Below, one piece after another: positions 44,446-52,668 of a stretch of DNA of 64,000 nucleotides. This stretch comes from Dechloromonas sp. ZY10. GTDB lineage: Bacteria; Pseudomonadota; Gammaproteobacteria; Burkholderiales; Rhodocyclaceae. The position numbers and the translations under genes are program-made. Below the pieces are notes generated by a model. The model was not told where the DNA came from. It made no database searches and saw only the letters and a program-made list of their open reading frames with translations. Each line of letters begins with the position of its first letter. Position 1 is the stretch's first letter. The stretch spans positions 1,783,501 to 1,847,500 of the forward strand of contig NZ_CP144212.1 in NCBI RefSeq assembly GCF_041378895.1, given 5' to 3'.

Positions 44446-47217
44446 ATGAGCCCACTGATTAGCGCCCTCGCCGCCCGCCTGCCTGAAACTCAGGTCATCA
44501 CCGATGAACTGCGCCGCCTGGCCTATGGCACCGACGCCAGTTTCTACCGCCTGATTCCGCAAGTGATCGCGGTGATCGACAACGAAAGCCAGGCGCGCAG
44601 CGTGCTGGAAGTTGCCCGACAGCAGTGCACACCGGTCACCTTCCGCGCCGCCGGCACCAGCCTTTCCGGGCAGGCGATCTCGGGCGGGGTGCTGGCACTG
44701 ATCGGCGAAGGCTTCGCCACCTACGAACTGGCCGACGACGCGAGCCAGGTCCGGGTCGGCCCAGGCATGGTCGGCGGCGAGGTCAATCGCCGGCTGGCGC
44801 CGCACGGACGCAAGATCGGGCCGGATCCAGCCTCGATCGGTGCGGCCAAGATCGGCGGCATCGCCGCCAACAACTCCTCGGGGATGTGCTGCGGCACTGC
44901 CCAGAACAGCTACAAGACGCTCGCCGGCCTGCGCGTGCTGCTTGCCGACGGCACCCTGCTCGACAGCGAGGACCCGGCCAGCGTCGCCGCCTTCAAGCAA
45001 TCGCACGCCGCCCTGCTCGGCGAACTCGACCGCCTCGGCCGCGAAACCCGCGCCAACCCGGCGCTCGCCAACCGCATCCGGCACAAGTTCAAGATCAAGA
45101 ACACCACCGGCTACAGCCTCAACGCGTTGGTCGATTTCGAAGATCCGATCGACGTCCTGGCGCACCTGATGATCGGCTCCGAAGGTACGCTTGGCTTCAT
45201 CTCACGGATCACCTACCAGACTGTGGTCGAAGACCCGTGCAAAGCCTCGGCACTGGTCTTTTTCCCCGACATCCGCAGCGCCTGCGAGGCGGTGATCCGG
45301 CTCAAGCCGCAGCCGGTCGCTGCCGTCGAACTGCTCGACCGCCCGGCCCTGCATTCGGTCGAGAACAAGCCCGGCCTGCCGCCGGTGATTCGCGAACTCG
45401 GCGAGGAAGCCGCCGCATTGCTGATCGAAGTCCGCGCAGCCACGGTCGACGGCCTGCAAGACAAAATTTCGGCGGTGCATCAGGCGCTGGCCGGGATTGC
45501 GACGGTCGAGCCGGTGGCTTTTTCGACCGACCCGGCGACCTGCGAGATGTACTGGAAAGTCCGCAAGGGCACCTTCCCCGCCGTTGGCGCGATGCGCCGC
45601 ACCGGGACCACGGTGCTGATCGAGGACGTTGCCTTCCCGGTCGAATCCCTGGCCGACGCGACGCTTGACCTGCAGGCGCTGCTACGCCATCACGGCTATC
45701 ACGAAGGCATCATTTTCGGCCACGCGCTGGAAGGCAACCTGCACTTCGTGATCACCCAGGATTTCGGCGATGCCAGCGAAATCGACCGCTACGCCCGTTT
45801 CATGGACGATCTCTGCCACCTGGTGGTCGACAAGTACGACGGTTCGCTCAAGGCCGAACACGGCACCGGCCGCAACATGGCGCCCTTCGTCGAACTGGAA
45901 TGGGGCCGCGAAGCCACCGACCTGATGCGCCGGATCAAGACCTTGTTCGACCCGGAAAACCTGCTCAACCCCGGCGTGATCATCAACGACAACCCGCACG
46001 CCCACCTTGAAAACCTGAAGCCGATGCCGGCCGCCGAAGACATCGTCGACCGCTGCATCGAGTGCGGCTTCTGCGAACCGCTGTGTCCGTCGCACCGGCT
46101 GACCCTGTCGCCGCGCCAGCGCATTGCCAGCGTCCGCGAACTGGCCCGGCGCAGTGCCGCCGGCGAGCTGCCGGGTGCGGTCGGCGAGGACTACGCCTAC
46201 ATGGGCCTCGACACCTGCGCCGGCTGCGGCCTGTGTTCGACCGCCTGCCCGGTCGGGATCGATACCGGCGACCTGACCCGCCGCCTGCGCGGCCGCCGCC
46301 TCGGCGACACGACGCGCACGGTCAACCACTGGATCGGCAACAATTTCGCCACCTTCTCCAACGCCGCCCGCCTCGGGTTGAAAGCCGGCCACGCCGCAGC
46401 CGGCATCTTCGGCCAGGGTTTCGTCGAACGCGTTTCCGGCGGCGCCTGGCGCAAGGCCATGCCGCAAGCCGGCCAGGCGCCGGCTGCGGTGCGCAGCCAG
46501 GGCGATCCAGTCGTCTATTTCCCGACCTGCGGCGGCCGCATTTTCGGGCCCAACAGCGCCGGCGAGGCGCAACTCGGCGACGTGGTGCAAACCCTGCTGG
46601 TGCGCGCCGGCTATGCGCCGATCCTGCCGGAAGGGTTTGCGCAACTCTGCTGCGGCCAGATGTTGGCCAGCAAGGGCATGCTCGACGAGGCCAACGAATT
46701 GTCGCAGCGGCTTGAGGCCGCTCTGCTCAAGGCGTCGGACAACGGCCGCCTGCCGATCATCATGGATGCCAGCGCCTGCTCGGCGCGGATGCAAAAACAG
46801 CTCGACGGCCGCCTCAAGGTGTACGACTTCCACGAATTCGCCCACGACGCGCTGCTGCCGCGCCTGACTATCGTCAAGCAGGCGGGACCGGTCGCGCTGC
46901 ACATCAATTGCAGCGTCAAGCGCACCGGTGCCGATGGCAAGCTGCGCGCCCTGCTCAAGGCTTGCGCCACGGAAGTGATCGAACCGGCCGGCGTCACCTG
47001 CTGTGGTTTCGGCGGCGACCGCGGTTTCGTCGTGCCTGAACTCAACCAGCACGCGCTGCGCCACATTCATTCCGAGCTACCCAGCCAGTGCGCTTGCGGC
47101 GTATCGACCAACCGCACCTGCGAAATCGGCCTGACAGCAGAAACCGGCATCGCCTACCGTTCGGTGGCCTATCTGCTCGAAGCCTGTTCACGCCAGGAGG
47201 ACCTGATGAACTGCTAA
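44446..47217 (+). CDS. dld: FAD/Fe-S D-lactate dehydrogenase (Dld-II/GlcDF fusion type)
   Basis: The protein has 923 residues. The FAD-binding (PCMH) domain includes TFRAAGTSLSGQAI and NNSSGMCCGT, and the FAD-oxidase C domain includes HALEGNLHFVI and AEHGTGRNMAPF. Two [4Fe-4S] motifs follow, CIECGFCEPLCPSH near 537 and CAGCGLCSTACPVG near 590, and the end has CCG cysteine domains (LCCGQML, CCGFGGDRGF). This single-chain fusion of GlcD-like and GlcF-like parts is the respiratory quinone-linked D-lactate dehydrogenase of many proteobacteria; glycolate or another 2-hydroxyacid cannot be excluded. It is followed by lactate permease. Confidence 0.9.
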   Translation: MSPLISALAARLPETQVITDELRRLAYGTDASFYRLIPQVIAVIDNESQARSVLEVARQQCTPVTFRAAGTSLSGQAISGGVLALIGEGFATYELADDASQVRVGPGMVGGEVNRRLAPHGRKIGPDPASIGAAKIGGIAANNSSGMCCGTAQNSYKTLAGLRVLLADGTLLDSEDPASVAAFKQSHAALLGELDRLGRETRANPALANRIRHKFKIKNTTGYSLNALVDFEDPIDVLAHLMIGSEGTLGFISRITYQTVVEDPCKASALVFFPDIRSACEAVIRLKPQPVAAVELLDRPALHSVENKPGLPPVIRELGEEAAALLIEVRAATVDGLQDKISAVHQALAGIATVEPVAFSTDPATCEMYWKVRKGTFPAVGAMRRTGTTVLIEDVAFPVESLADATLDLQALLRHHGYHEGIIFGHALEGNLHFVITQDFGDASEIDRYARFMDDLCHLVVDKYDGSLKAEHGTGRNMAPFVELEWGREATDLMRRIKTLFDPENLLNPGVIINDNPHAHLENLKPMPAAEDIVDRCIECGFCEPLCPSHRLTLSPRQRIASVRELARRSAAGELPGAVGEDYAYMGLDTCAGCGLCSTACPVGIDTGDLTRRLRGRRLGDTTRTVNHWIGNNFATFSNAARLGLKAGHAAAGIFGQGFVERVSGGAWRKAMPQAGQAPAAVRSQGDPVVYFPTCGGRIFGPNSAGEAQLGDVVQTLLVRAGYAPILPEGFAQLCCGQMLASKGMLDEANELSQRLEAALLKASDNGRLPIIMDASACSARMQKQLDGRLKVYDFHEFAHDALLPRLTIVKQAGPVALHINCSVKRTGADGKLRALLKACATEVIEPAGVTCCGFGGDRGFVVPELNQHALRHIHSELPSQCACGVSTNRTCEIGLTAETGIAYRSVAYLLEACSRQEDLMNC

Positions 47218-47235
47218 AGGAGGAGACAAAAAAAA

Positions 47236-47266
47236 TCCGGCCGCGAGGTGCGAACTCGCGGCCGGA
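47236..47266. terminator. Stable hairpin between dld and lctP
   Basis: TCCGGCCGCGAG and CTCGCGGCCGGA form a perfect 12-bp stem around GTGCGAA. On the plus strand eight A precede it and no T-tract follows, so it is a good terminator only for leftward transcription; rightward it may act as an mRNA stability or processing element that lowers permease expression relative to dld. Confidence 0.6.
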
Positions 47267-47353
47267 GAAGGAACAAGCATTCACACGGTAAACGCCGGGG
47301 ATCGGCAAATCAGCTGACGTTTACCTGACCATTTTTGTTATGAGGCGTATTGT

Positions 47354-49174
47354 ATGTCGTGGCAAATGAATGTCGACCCGTTCGACAACATCGGCCTGTC
47401 CGCGCTGGTTGCGGCCATTCCGATTTTCTTCCTGTTCTGGGCGCTGGCGATCAAGCGCATGAAGGGGCACTTCGCTGCCCTGGGAGGCACCTCCCTGGCA
47501 GTTCTGATCGCTGTTTTCGTTTATGGCATGCCGGTTGACCTGGCGGCGCTGTCCACGCTGTACGGCGGTGCATTCGGCCTGTTCCCGGTGTGCTGGATCG
47601 TGATCACCGCACTGTTCATCTACAACATGTCGGTCAAGACCGGCCAGTTCGAGGTGATCAAGAATTCCCTCGCTTCGATTTCCGACGACCGCCGCCTGCA
47701 GGCGCTGCTGATTGCCTTCTCCTTCGGCGCCTTCATCGAAGGTGCGGCCGGCTTCGGCACGCCGGTGGCGATCACCTCGGCGATGCTCGCCGGACTCGGC
47801 TTCAACCCGCTCTACGCCGCATCGATCTGCCTGCTGGCCAACACCGCGCCAGTCGCCTGGGGCGCCATCGGCATTCCCATCGTGGTCGGCGGCCAGGTTG
47901 CCGGGATTCCTGACCTGGCGCTGTCGCAGATGGTCGGCCGCACCCTGCCGATCCTCTCGGTCTTCGTCCCGCTCTACCTGGTCGTGCTGATGGCCGGCTG
48001 GAAAAAGGGTCTTGAAGTCTGGCCAGCCTGCCTGGTCTCCGGCGGCTCCTTTGCCATCGCCCAGTATTTTTCGGCCAACTCGCCGCTCACCGCCCCATTG
48101 CTGCCCGACCTGGTAGCCTCGATCGCTTCGATCATCTGCACGGTGGCCTTCCTCAAGATCTGGCATCCGAAGGAAAGCTGGCACTTCGACCACGAGCCGA
48201 AGCGCGAAGGCAAGGAAAAGCTGCGCTACACCGGCGGCCAGGTCTTCCGCGCCTGGGCACCGTTCATCATCCTGTCGCTGTTCGTCTGCGCCTGGGGGAT
48301 CAAGCCGGTCAATCAGGCGCTCGACCAGATCACCAAGACCCTGTTCGACTTCTCCTTCCCGATTTCCGGGCTGGACAAGATGGTGATCGACCAGGCCGGC
48401 AAGGCCAAACCCGCCGTCTATAAGTTCAATTTCCTGTCGGCTGCCGGTACCGCCATTCTCTTTGCCTGGTTCTTCTCGATCATCGTCATGGGCGCATCGC
48501 TGAAGACCGCCGGCGGCGTTGCCCGCGACACGCTGAAGACGCTGCAATGGCCGATCGTGACCATTGCCACCATCCTTGGCTTCGCCTACATCATGAACTT
48601 CTCGGGCATGGCGATCACCCTGGGTTATGCCGTCGCCACCACCGGCGTCGCCTTCCCCTTCTTCGCCGCGCTGCTCGGCTGGCTGGGCGTATTCATGACC
48701 GGTTCCGACACCTCGACCAATGCGTTGTTCGGCAAGCTGCAAGCCGTCACCGCCGAAAAGCTCGGCATCGACCCGGTGATCGCGATGTCGGCCAATACCT
48801 GCGGCGGCGTCTGCGGCAAGATGATCTCGCCGCAGTCGATCTCGGTCGCCACCGGCTCGACCGGCATGGTCGGCCGTGAATCGGAAATTTTCCGCTTCAC
48901 CTTCAAGCACTCGATCATCATGGCCTGTATCGTCGGCGTCCTGCACCTGCTGTGGGCCTATGTCTTCCCCGGCATCGTTCCGGCCTACGTGAAGCCGGTA
49001 GCGGCCGCAGCTGTTGCCGTCGCGGCCGGCGCCAAGGCGGCCATCAACCCCGACGGCCTGATGTGGCTTGGCATTTTTGTCGCGATCATCACCGCCATCA
49101 CCTTCATCTCGCGGCGCATCGGTGCCGACCTCGAAGCACCGGTCGAAGGTCACGACGAAGTGCATTTCCACTGA
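47354..49174 (+). CDS. lctP: L-lactate permease
   Basis: The protein has 606 residues, with about fourteen membrane helices of the LctP family. EGAAGFGTPVAITSAMLAGLGF and TGSDTSTNALFGKLQ with ANTCGGVCGKMISPQSI are the family's repeated pore motifs. It imports lactate (D and L, sometimes glycolate) with protons. GAGG lies 6 to 9 bases before ATG 47354. It is the uptake step of this cluster, downstream of dld on the same strand with a 136-bp gap containing a hairpin. Confidence 0.95.
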   Translation: MSWQMNVDPFDNIGLSALVAAIPIFFLFWALAIKRMKGHFAALGGTSLAVLIAVFVYGMPVDLAALSTLYGGAFGLFPVCWIVITALFIYNMSVKTGQFEVIKNSLASISDDRRLQALLIAFSFGAFIEGAAGFGTPVAITSAMLAGLGFNPLYAASICLLANTAPVAWGAIGIPIVVGGQVAGIPDLALSQMVGRTLPILSVFVPLYLVVLMAGWKKGLEVWPACLVSGGSFAIAQYFSANSPLTAPLLPDLVASIASIICTVAFLKIWHPKESWHFDHEPKREGKEKLRYTGGQVFRAWAPFIILSLFVCAWGIKPVNQALDQITKTLFDFSFPISGLDKMVIDQAGKAKPAVYKFNFLSAAGTAILFAWFFSIIVMGASLKTAGGVARDTLKTLQWPIVTIATILGFAYIMNFSGMAITLGYAVATTGVAFPFFAALLGWLGVFMTGSDTSTNALFGKLQAVTAEKLGIDPVIAMSANTCGGVCGKMISPQSISVATGSTGMVGRESEIFRFTFKHSIIMACIVGVLHLLWAYVFPGIVPAYVKPVAAAAVAVAAGAKAAINPDGLMWLGIFVAIITAITFISRRIGADLEAPVEGHDEVHFH

Positions 49175-49182
49175 AACGGCAA

Positions 49183-49209
49183 GGCGCCTGTTACCCTTCG
49201 ACAGGCGCC
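49183..49209 (+). terminator. Hairpin after lctP
   Basis: GGCGCCTGT (49183-49191) and ACAGGCGCC (49201-49209) pair perfectly, and a second compact hairpin CCCGCCGG-A-CCGGCGGG follows at once. No T-tract is seen. It probably protects the lctP mRNA end or gives weak termination. Confidence 0.55.
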
Positions 49210-49304
49210 CGCCGGACCGGCGGGAGTGAGGTTTTCCCTAACTGCACCGGTCCGGCCAAACTGCTAATTTCATCCTATTTGATCAAGTCTGAAGGAATAT
49301 GCCC

Positions 49305-49751
49305 ATGTACAAGAATGTTCTGGTCGCCATCGACGACAGTGAAACTTCGCGTTGCGCGCTCAAGGAAGCCCAGCACATTGCCCGTACCAGCAATGCCAAG
49401 CTGTACATCGCCCATGTCGCCGACGAAACCCTGCTCAACATCCACGGTCATGCGCTGACGGCCGTTGCCAATATCGAGCAAGCCGCCGCCAACATCGTCA
49501 AGGCCGGCCAGAAGCTGGTCGATGAAGCCGTCGCCGCCAGCACGGGGATTCAGGTCGAAGGCCTGATCATCGAAGCCAAACAGCGCCGCGTCTCGGAAAC
49601 CATCGCCGACCAGGCCAAGGAACTCAACGTCGACCTGATCGTCATCGGTCGCCACGGTCAACGCGGCCTGGCCACGCTGATTCTTGGCTCGGTTGCCGAA
49701 CAACTGGCTAAAATCTCCGACGCCTCCGTCCTTCTCGTCCGAAAGCACTAA
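49305..49751 (+). CDS. Universal stress protein (UspA family)
   Basis: The protein has 148 residues with one Usp domain. MYKNVLVAIDDSETS is the first strand with its Asp, and VIGRHGQRGLATLILGSVAEQL is the ATP-binding G-x2-G-x9-G-S-like loop, so it probably binds ATP. AAGGA is 8 bases before ATG 49305; another ATG two codons upstream is too close to it. The stop codon is immediately followed by the ppc start, so the two are co-transcribed. It may couple stress or starvation to the lactate/PEP pathway; no direct evidence. Confidence 0.9.
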   Translation: MYKNVLVAIDDSETSRCALKEAQHIARTSNAKLYIAHVADETLLNIHGHALTAVANIEQAAANIVKAGQKLVDEAVAASTGIQVEGLIIEAKQRRVSETIADQAKELNVDLIVIGRHGQRGLATLILGSVAEQLAKISDASVLLVRKH

Positions 49752-52523
49752 ATGTCACTCAACACGCTCGATACCCGCAAAGACGAACCGCTACGCAACG
49801 ACATCCGCCTGCTCGGCCGCATTCTCGGCGACACCGTCCGCGAACAGGAAGGCGACGCCGTTTTTGAAATTATCGAGCGTGTCCGCCAGACTGCCGTACG
49901 CTTCGCCCGCGACGGCGATCTGGCAGCCCGCGCCGAACTCGCTACCCTGCTCGACCCGCTGCCGCGCGACACCACCCAGGCCGTCGTCCGCGCCTTCAGT
50001 TATTTCCTGCAACTGGCCAACATCGCCGAGGACGAGCACCACATCCGCCGTCGCCGTGCCCACGACCTGGCCGGTTCGCCGCCGCGCGAAGGCAGCCTGG
50101 TTTTTGCCCTCGACGCGCTGTCGACCGCAAAAGTCTCGCCGGACGCCATCGCCGACTTTTTCGCGCATGCGCTGGTCGCTCCGGTACTCACCGCACACCC
50201 GACCGAGGTGCAGCGCCAGAGCCTGATCAAGAACCATCGCGAAATCGAGCGCTTGCTTGACCGTCGCGAGCGGATGCAGCTGACGCCGGAAGAAGAGGCC
50301 GAGAACGACCTGGCGCTGGCCAATTCGATCCTGACCCTGTGGCAGTCGCGAATGCTGCGCCCGGTACGGCTGAAGGTGATCGACGAGGTCAAGAACGGGA
50401 TTTCCTATTTCAAGGAAACCTTCTTTACCGAGTTGCCCCGTCTCTACATTCAGGCCACGCAGCAACTGCAAAAGCGTTACCCGGAAAAAATCTGGGCGCT
50501 CCCCCCGTTTTTCCGGGTCGGCTCCTGGATCGGCGGCGACCGTGACGGCAACCCCTTCGTCACCGCCGAAATCCTCACCGAGGCCCTGCGCCTGCAATCG
50601 GCGGCCGCGTTGCAGCACTACCTCAACGAAATCCACGAACTGGGCGGCGAACTGCCGCTCTCCGACCTGCTGATCAAAGTCACCCCCGACCTGCTGGCAC
50701 TGGCCGAACATTCGACCGACCATTCGCCGCAGCGTGCCGACGAGCCTTACCGCCGGGCGCTGTCCGGCATCTACGCCCGCCTTGCCGAAACTGCCCGCCG
50801 CCTCGACGGCGTCGAGCCGCTGCGTCATGAAATCGGCCATGCCGAAGCCTACCCGACACCGGAAGCGCTGCGTGCCGACCTCAAGGTGCTGGCCAATTCG
50901 CTCAAGCTCAACGGTGCCGCGTCGCTGGCCGGCGGCCGCCTGCGCCGGTTGCTGCGTGCAGTACAGATTTTCGGCTTCCACCTGGCGCCGATCGACCTGC
51001 GCCAGAACTCCGACGTGCATGCGCGCTGTGTCGGCGAACTGCTGGCCCAGGCCGGCCGGTGCGCCGATTATGAAGCGTTGCCGGAAAATGAGCGGATTGC
51101 GCTGTTGACCGTGGAAATCGCCACGCCGCGGCCGCTTTACTCGCCCTACCTCGACTACAGCGAGGAAACCCGTGGCGAACTGGCGATTTTCTTTGCCGCA
51201 CAGGCACTGCGCGCCAAGTACGGCGCCGCCGCCCTGCCCAACTGCATCATTTCCAAGACCGACGGCGTTTCCGACCTGCTTGAAGTGGCGCTGCTGCTCA
51301 AGGAATCCGGCTTGTTGCGGCCAGCGGTCGGCGAGCGGCCGGCCAGCCTCGACGTGAACATCATTCCACTGTTCGAAACCATCGAGGATTTGCAGCAGAG
51401 TGCCCGCACCATGGATGCGCTGTTCGCGCTGCCGGCCTACCGCGCGCTGATCGCCGGGCGCGGCAACGAGCACGAGGTCATGCTCGGCTATTCCGACTCG
51501 AACAAGGATGGCGGTTTCCTGACCTCCGGCTGGGAGTTGTACAAGGCCGAGATCGCGCTGACCCGCGTCTTTCGTGAGCACGGCGTCCGCCTGCGCCTGT
51601 TCCACGGCCGCGGCGGCTCGGTCGGCCGCGGCGGCGGCCCCTCCTACCACGCGATCCTGGCACAGCCGGCGGGCGCGGTTTCCGGCCAGATCCGCCTGAC
51701 CGAACAGGGCGAAGTGATCTCGACCAAGTACGGCAACCCCGACAACGGCCGCCGCAACCTCGAAGTGCTGCTGGCGGCAACGCTCGAAGCGAGCCTGACC
51801 GACCACGAAAACCAGGTCGAACCGGCCGAACAGTTCCATACGGTACTCGACGACCTGTCGCTGCGGGCATTCAACGCCTATCGCGGGCTGGTCTATGAAA
51901 CCCCGGGGTTCACCACCTATTTCCGCCAATCGACGGTGGTTTCCGAAATCGCCTCGCTCAACATCGGCAGCCGCCCGGCCTCGCGCAAAGCCTCGGACCG
52001 GATCGAAGACCTGCGGGCGATTCCCTGGGTTTTCAGCTGGGCCCAGTGCCGCCTGATGCTGCCCGGCTGGTACGGCTTCGGCTCGGCCGTCGACGGCTGG
52101 CTGGCGGACAACCCCGACGGTCTGGCGACCTTGCAGCGGATGCTCAAGTCCTGGCCCTTCTTCCGCACCCTGCTCTCGAACATGGACATGGTCCTGGCCA
52201 AGACCGATCTGGCAATTGCCTCGCGCTACGCCGAGCTGGTTGCCGATGCCGATTTGCGTGAACGCATCTTCAGCCGCATCCAGGCCGAATGGGAACTGAC
52301 CCGCCGCCACCTGCTGGCGATCCAGGAGCGCAACGAACTGCTTGCCGACAACCCGATGCTGTTGCAATCGCTGAAATTGCGCGCGCCCTACATGGACCCG
52401 CTCAACCATCTGCAGGTCGAACTGCTCAAGCGGCATCGCGCCGGTGACACCGACGAGCGTGTTGCCCGTGGCATCCACCTGACGATCAACGGTATCGCCT
52501 CGGGGCTGCGCAACAGCGGTTAA
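49752..52523 (+). CDS. ppc: Phosphoenolpyruvate carboxylase
   Basis: The protein has 923 residues, full length for the bacterial enzyme. LTAHPTEVQRQS near residue 149 holds the catalytic His, and MLGYSDSNKDGGFLTSGW and FHGRGGSVGRGGGP hold the PEP and bicarbonate-binding residues. The C-terminus LTINGIASGLRNSG matches the inhibitor-site tail (usually RNTG). It carboxylates PEP to oxaloacetate, refilling the TCA cycle. With PpsA in the same neighbourhood it gives a lactate to pyruvate to PEP to oxaloacetate route. It starts directly after the Usp stop. Confidence 0.96.
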   Translation: MSLNTLDTRKDEPLRNDIRLLGRILGDTVREQEGDAVFEIIERVRQTAVRFARDGDLAARAELATLLDPLPRDTTQAVVRAFSYFLQLANIAEDEHHIRRRRAHDLAGSPPREGSLVFALDALSTAKVSPDAIADFFAHALVAPVLTAHPTEVQRQSLIKNHREIERLLDRRERMQLTPEEEAENDLALANSILTLWQSRMLRPVRLKVIDEVKNGISYFKETFFTELPRLYIQATQQLQKRYPEKIWALPPFFRVGSWIGGDRDGNPFVTAEILTEALRLQSAAALQHYLNEIHELGGELPLSDLLIKVTPDLLALAEHSTDHSPQRADEPYRRALSGIYARLAETARRLDGVEPLRHEIGHAEAYPTPEALRADLKVLANSLKLNGAASLAGGRLRRLLRAVQIFGFHLAPIDLRQNSDVHARCVGELLAQAGRCADYEALPENERIALLTVEIATPRPLYSPYLDYSEETRGELAIFFAAQALRAKYGAAALPNCIISKTDGVSDLLEVALLLKESGLLRPAVGERPASLDVNIIPLFETIEDLQQSARTMDALFALPAYRALIAGRGNEHEVMLGYSDSNKDGGFLTSGWELYKAEIALTRVFREHGVRLRLFHGRGGSVGRGGGPSYHAILAQPAGAVSGQIRLTEQGEVISTKYGNPDNGRRNLEVLLAATLEASLTDHENQVEPAEQFHTVLDDLSLRAFNAYRGLVYETPGFTTYFRQSTVVSEIASLNIGSRPASRKASDRIEDLRAIPWVFSWAQCRLMLPGWYGFGSAVDGWLADNPDGLATLQRMLKSWPFFRTLLSNMDMVLAKTDLAIASRYAELVADADLRERIFSRIQAEWELTRRHLLAIQERNELLADNPMLLQSLKLRAPYMDPLNHLQVELLKRHRAGDTDERVARGIHLTINGIASGLRNSG

Positions 52524-52568
52524 AGGCCCAGCGGCCGGGGCGGAAGCAGGTCATCCGGCCAACCTGCA

Positions 52569-52597
52569 ATACGGGCAAGCCAGCGGCTTGCCCGTAT
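52569..52597. terminator. Hairpin after ppc
   Basis: ATACGGGCAAGCC (52569-52581) and GGCTTGCCCGTAT (52585-52597) are a perfect 13-bp inverted repeat with a three-base loop. It lies between ppc and the converging hybrid kinase gene, so it probably ends both transcripts, though the T-tracts are short. Confidence 0.7.
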
Positions 52598-52668
52598 GCT
52601 TTCCGGTGCTGCTGTTTACGGTCGCCCCGCAAAAGCCGCAGTTTTCCACTGTCCTTGGAACGCCCCGG

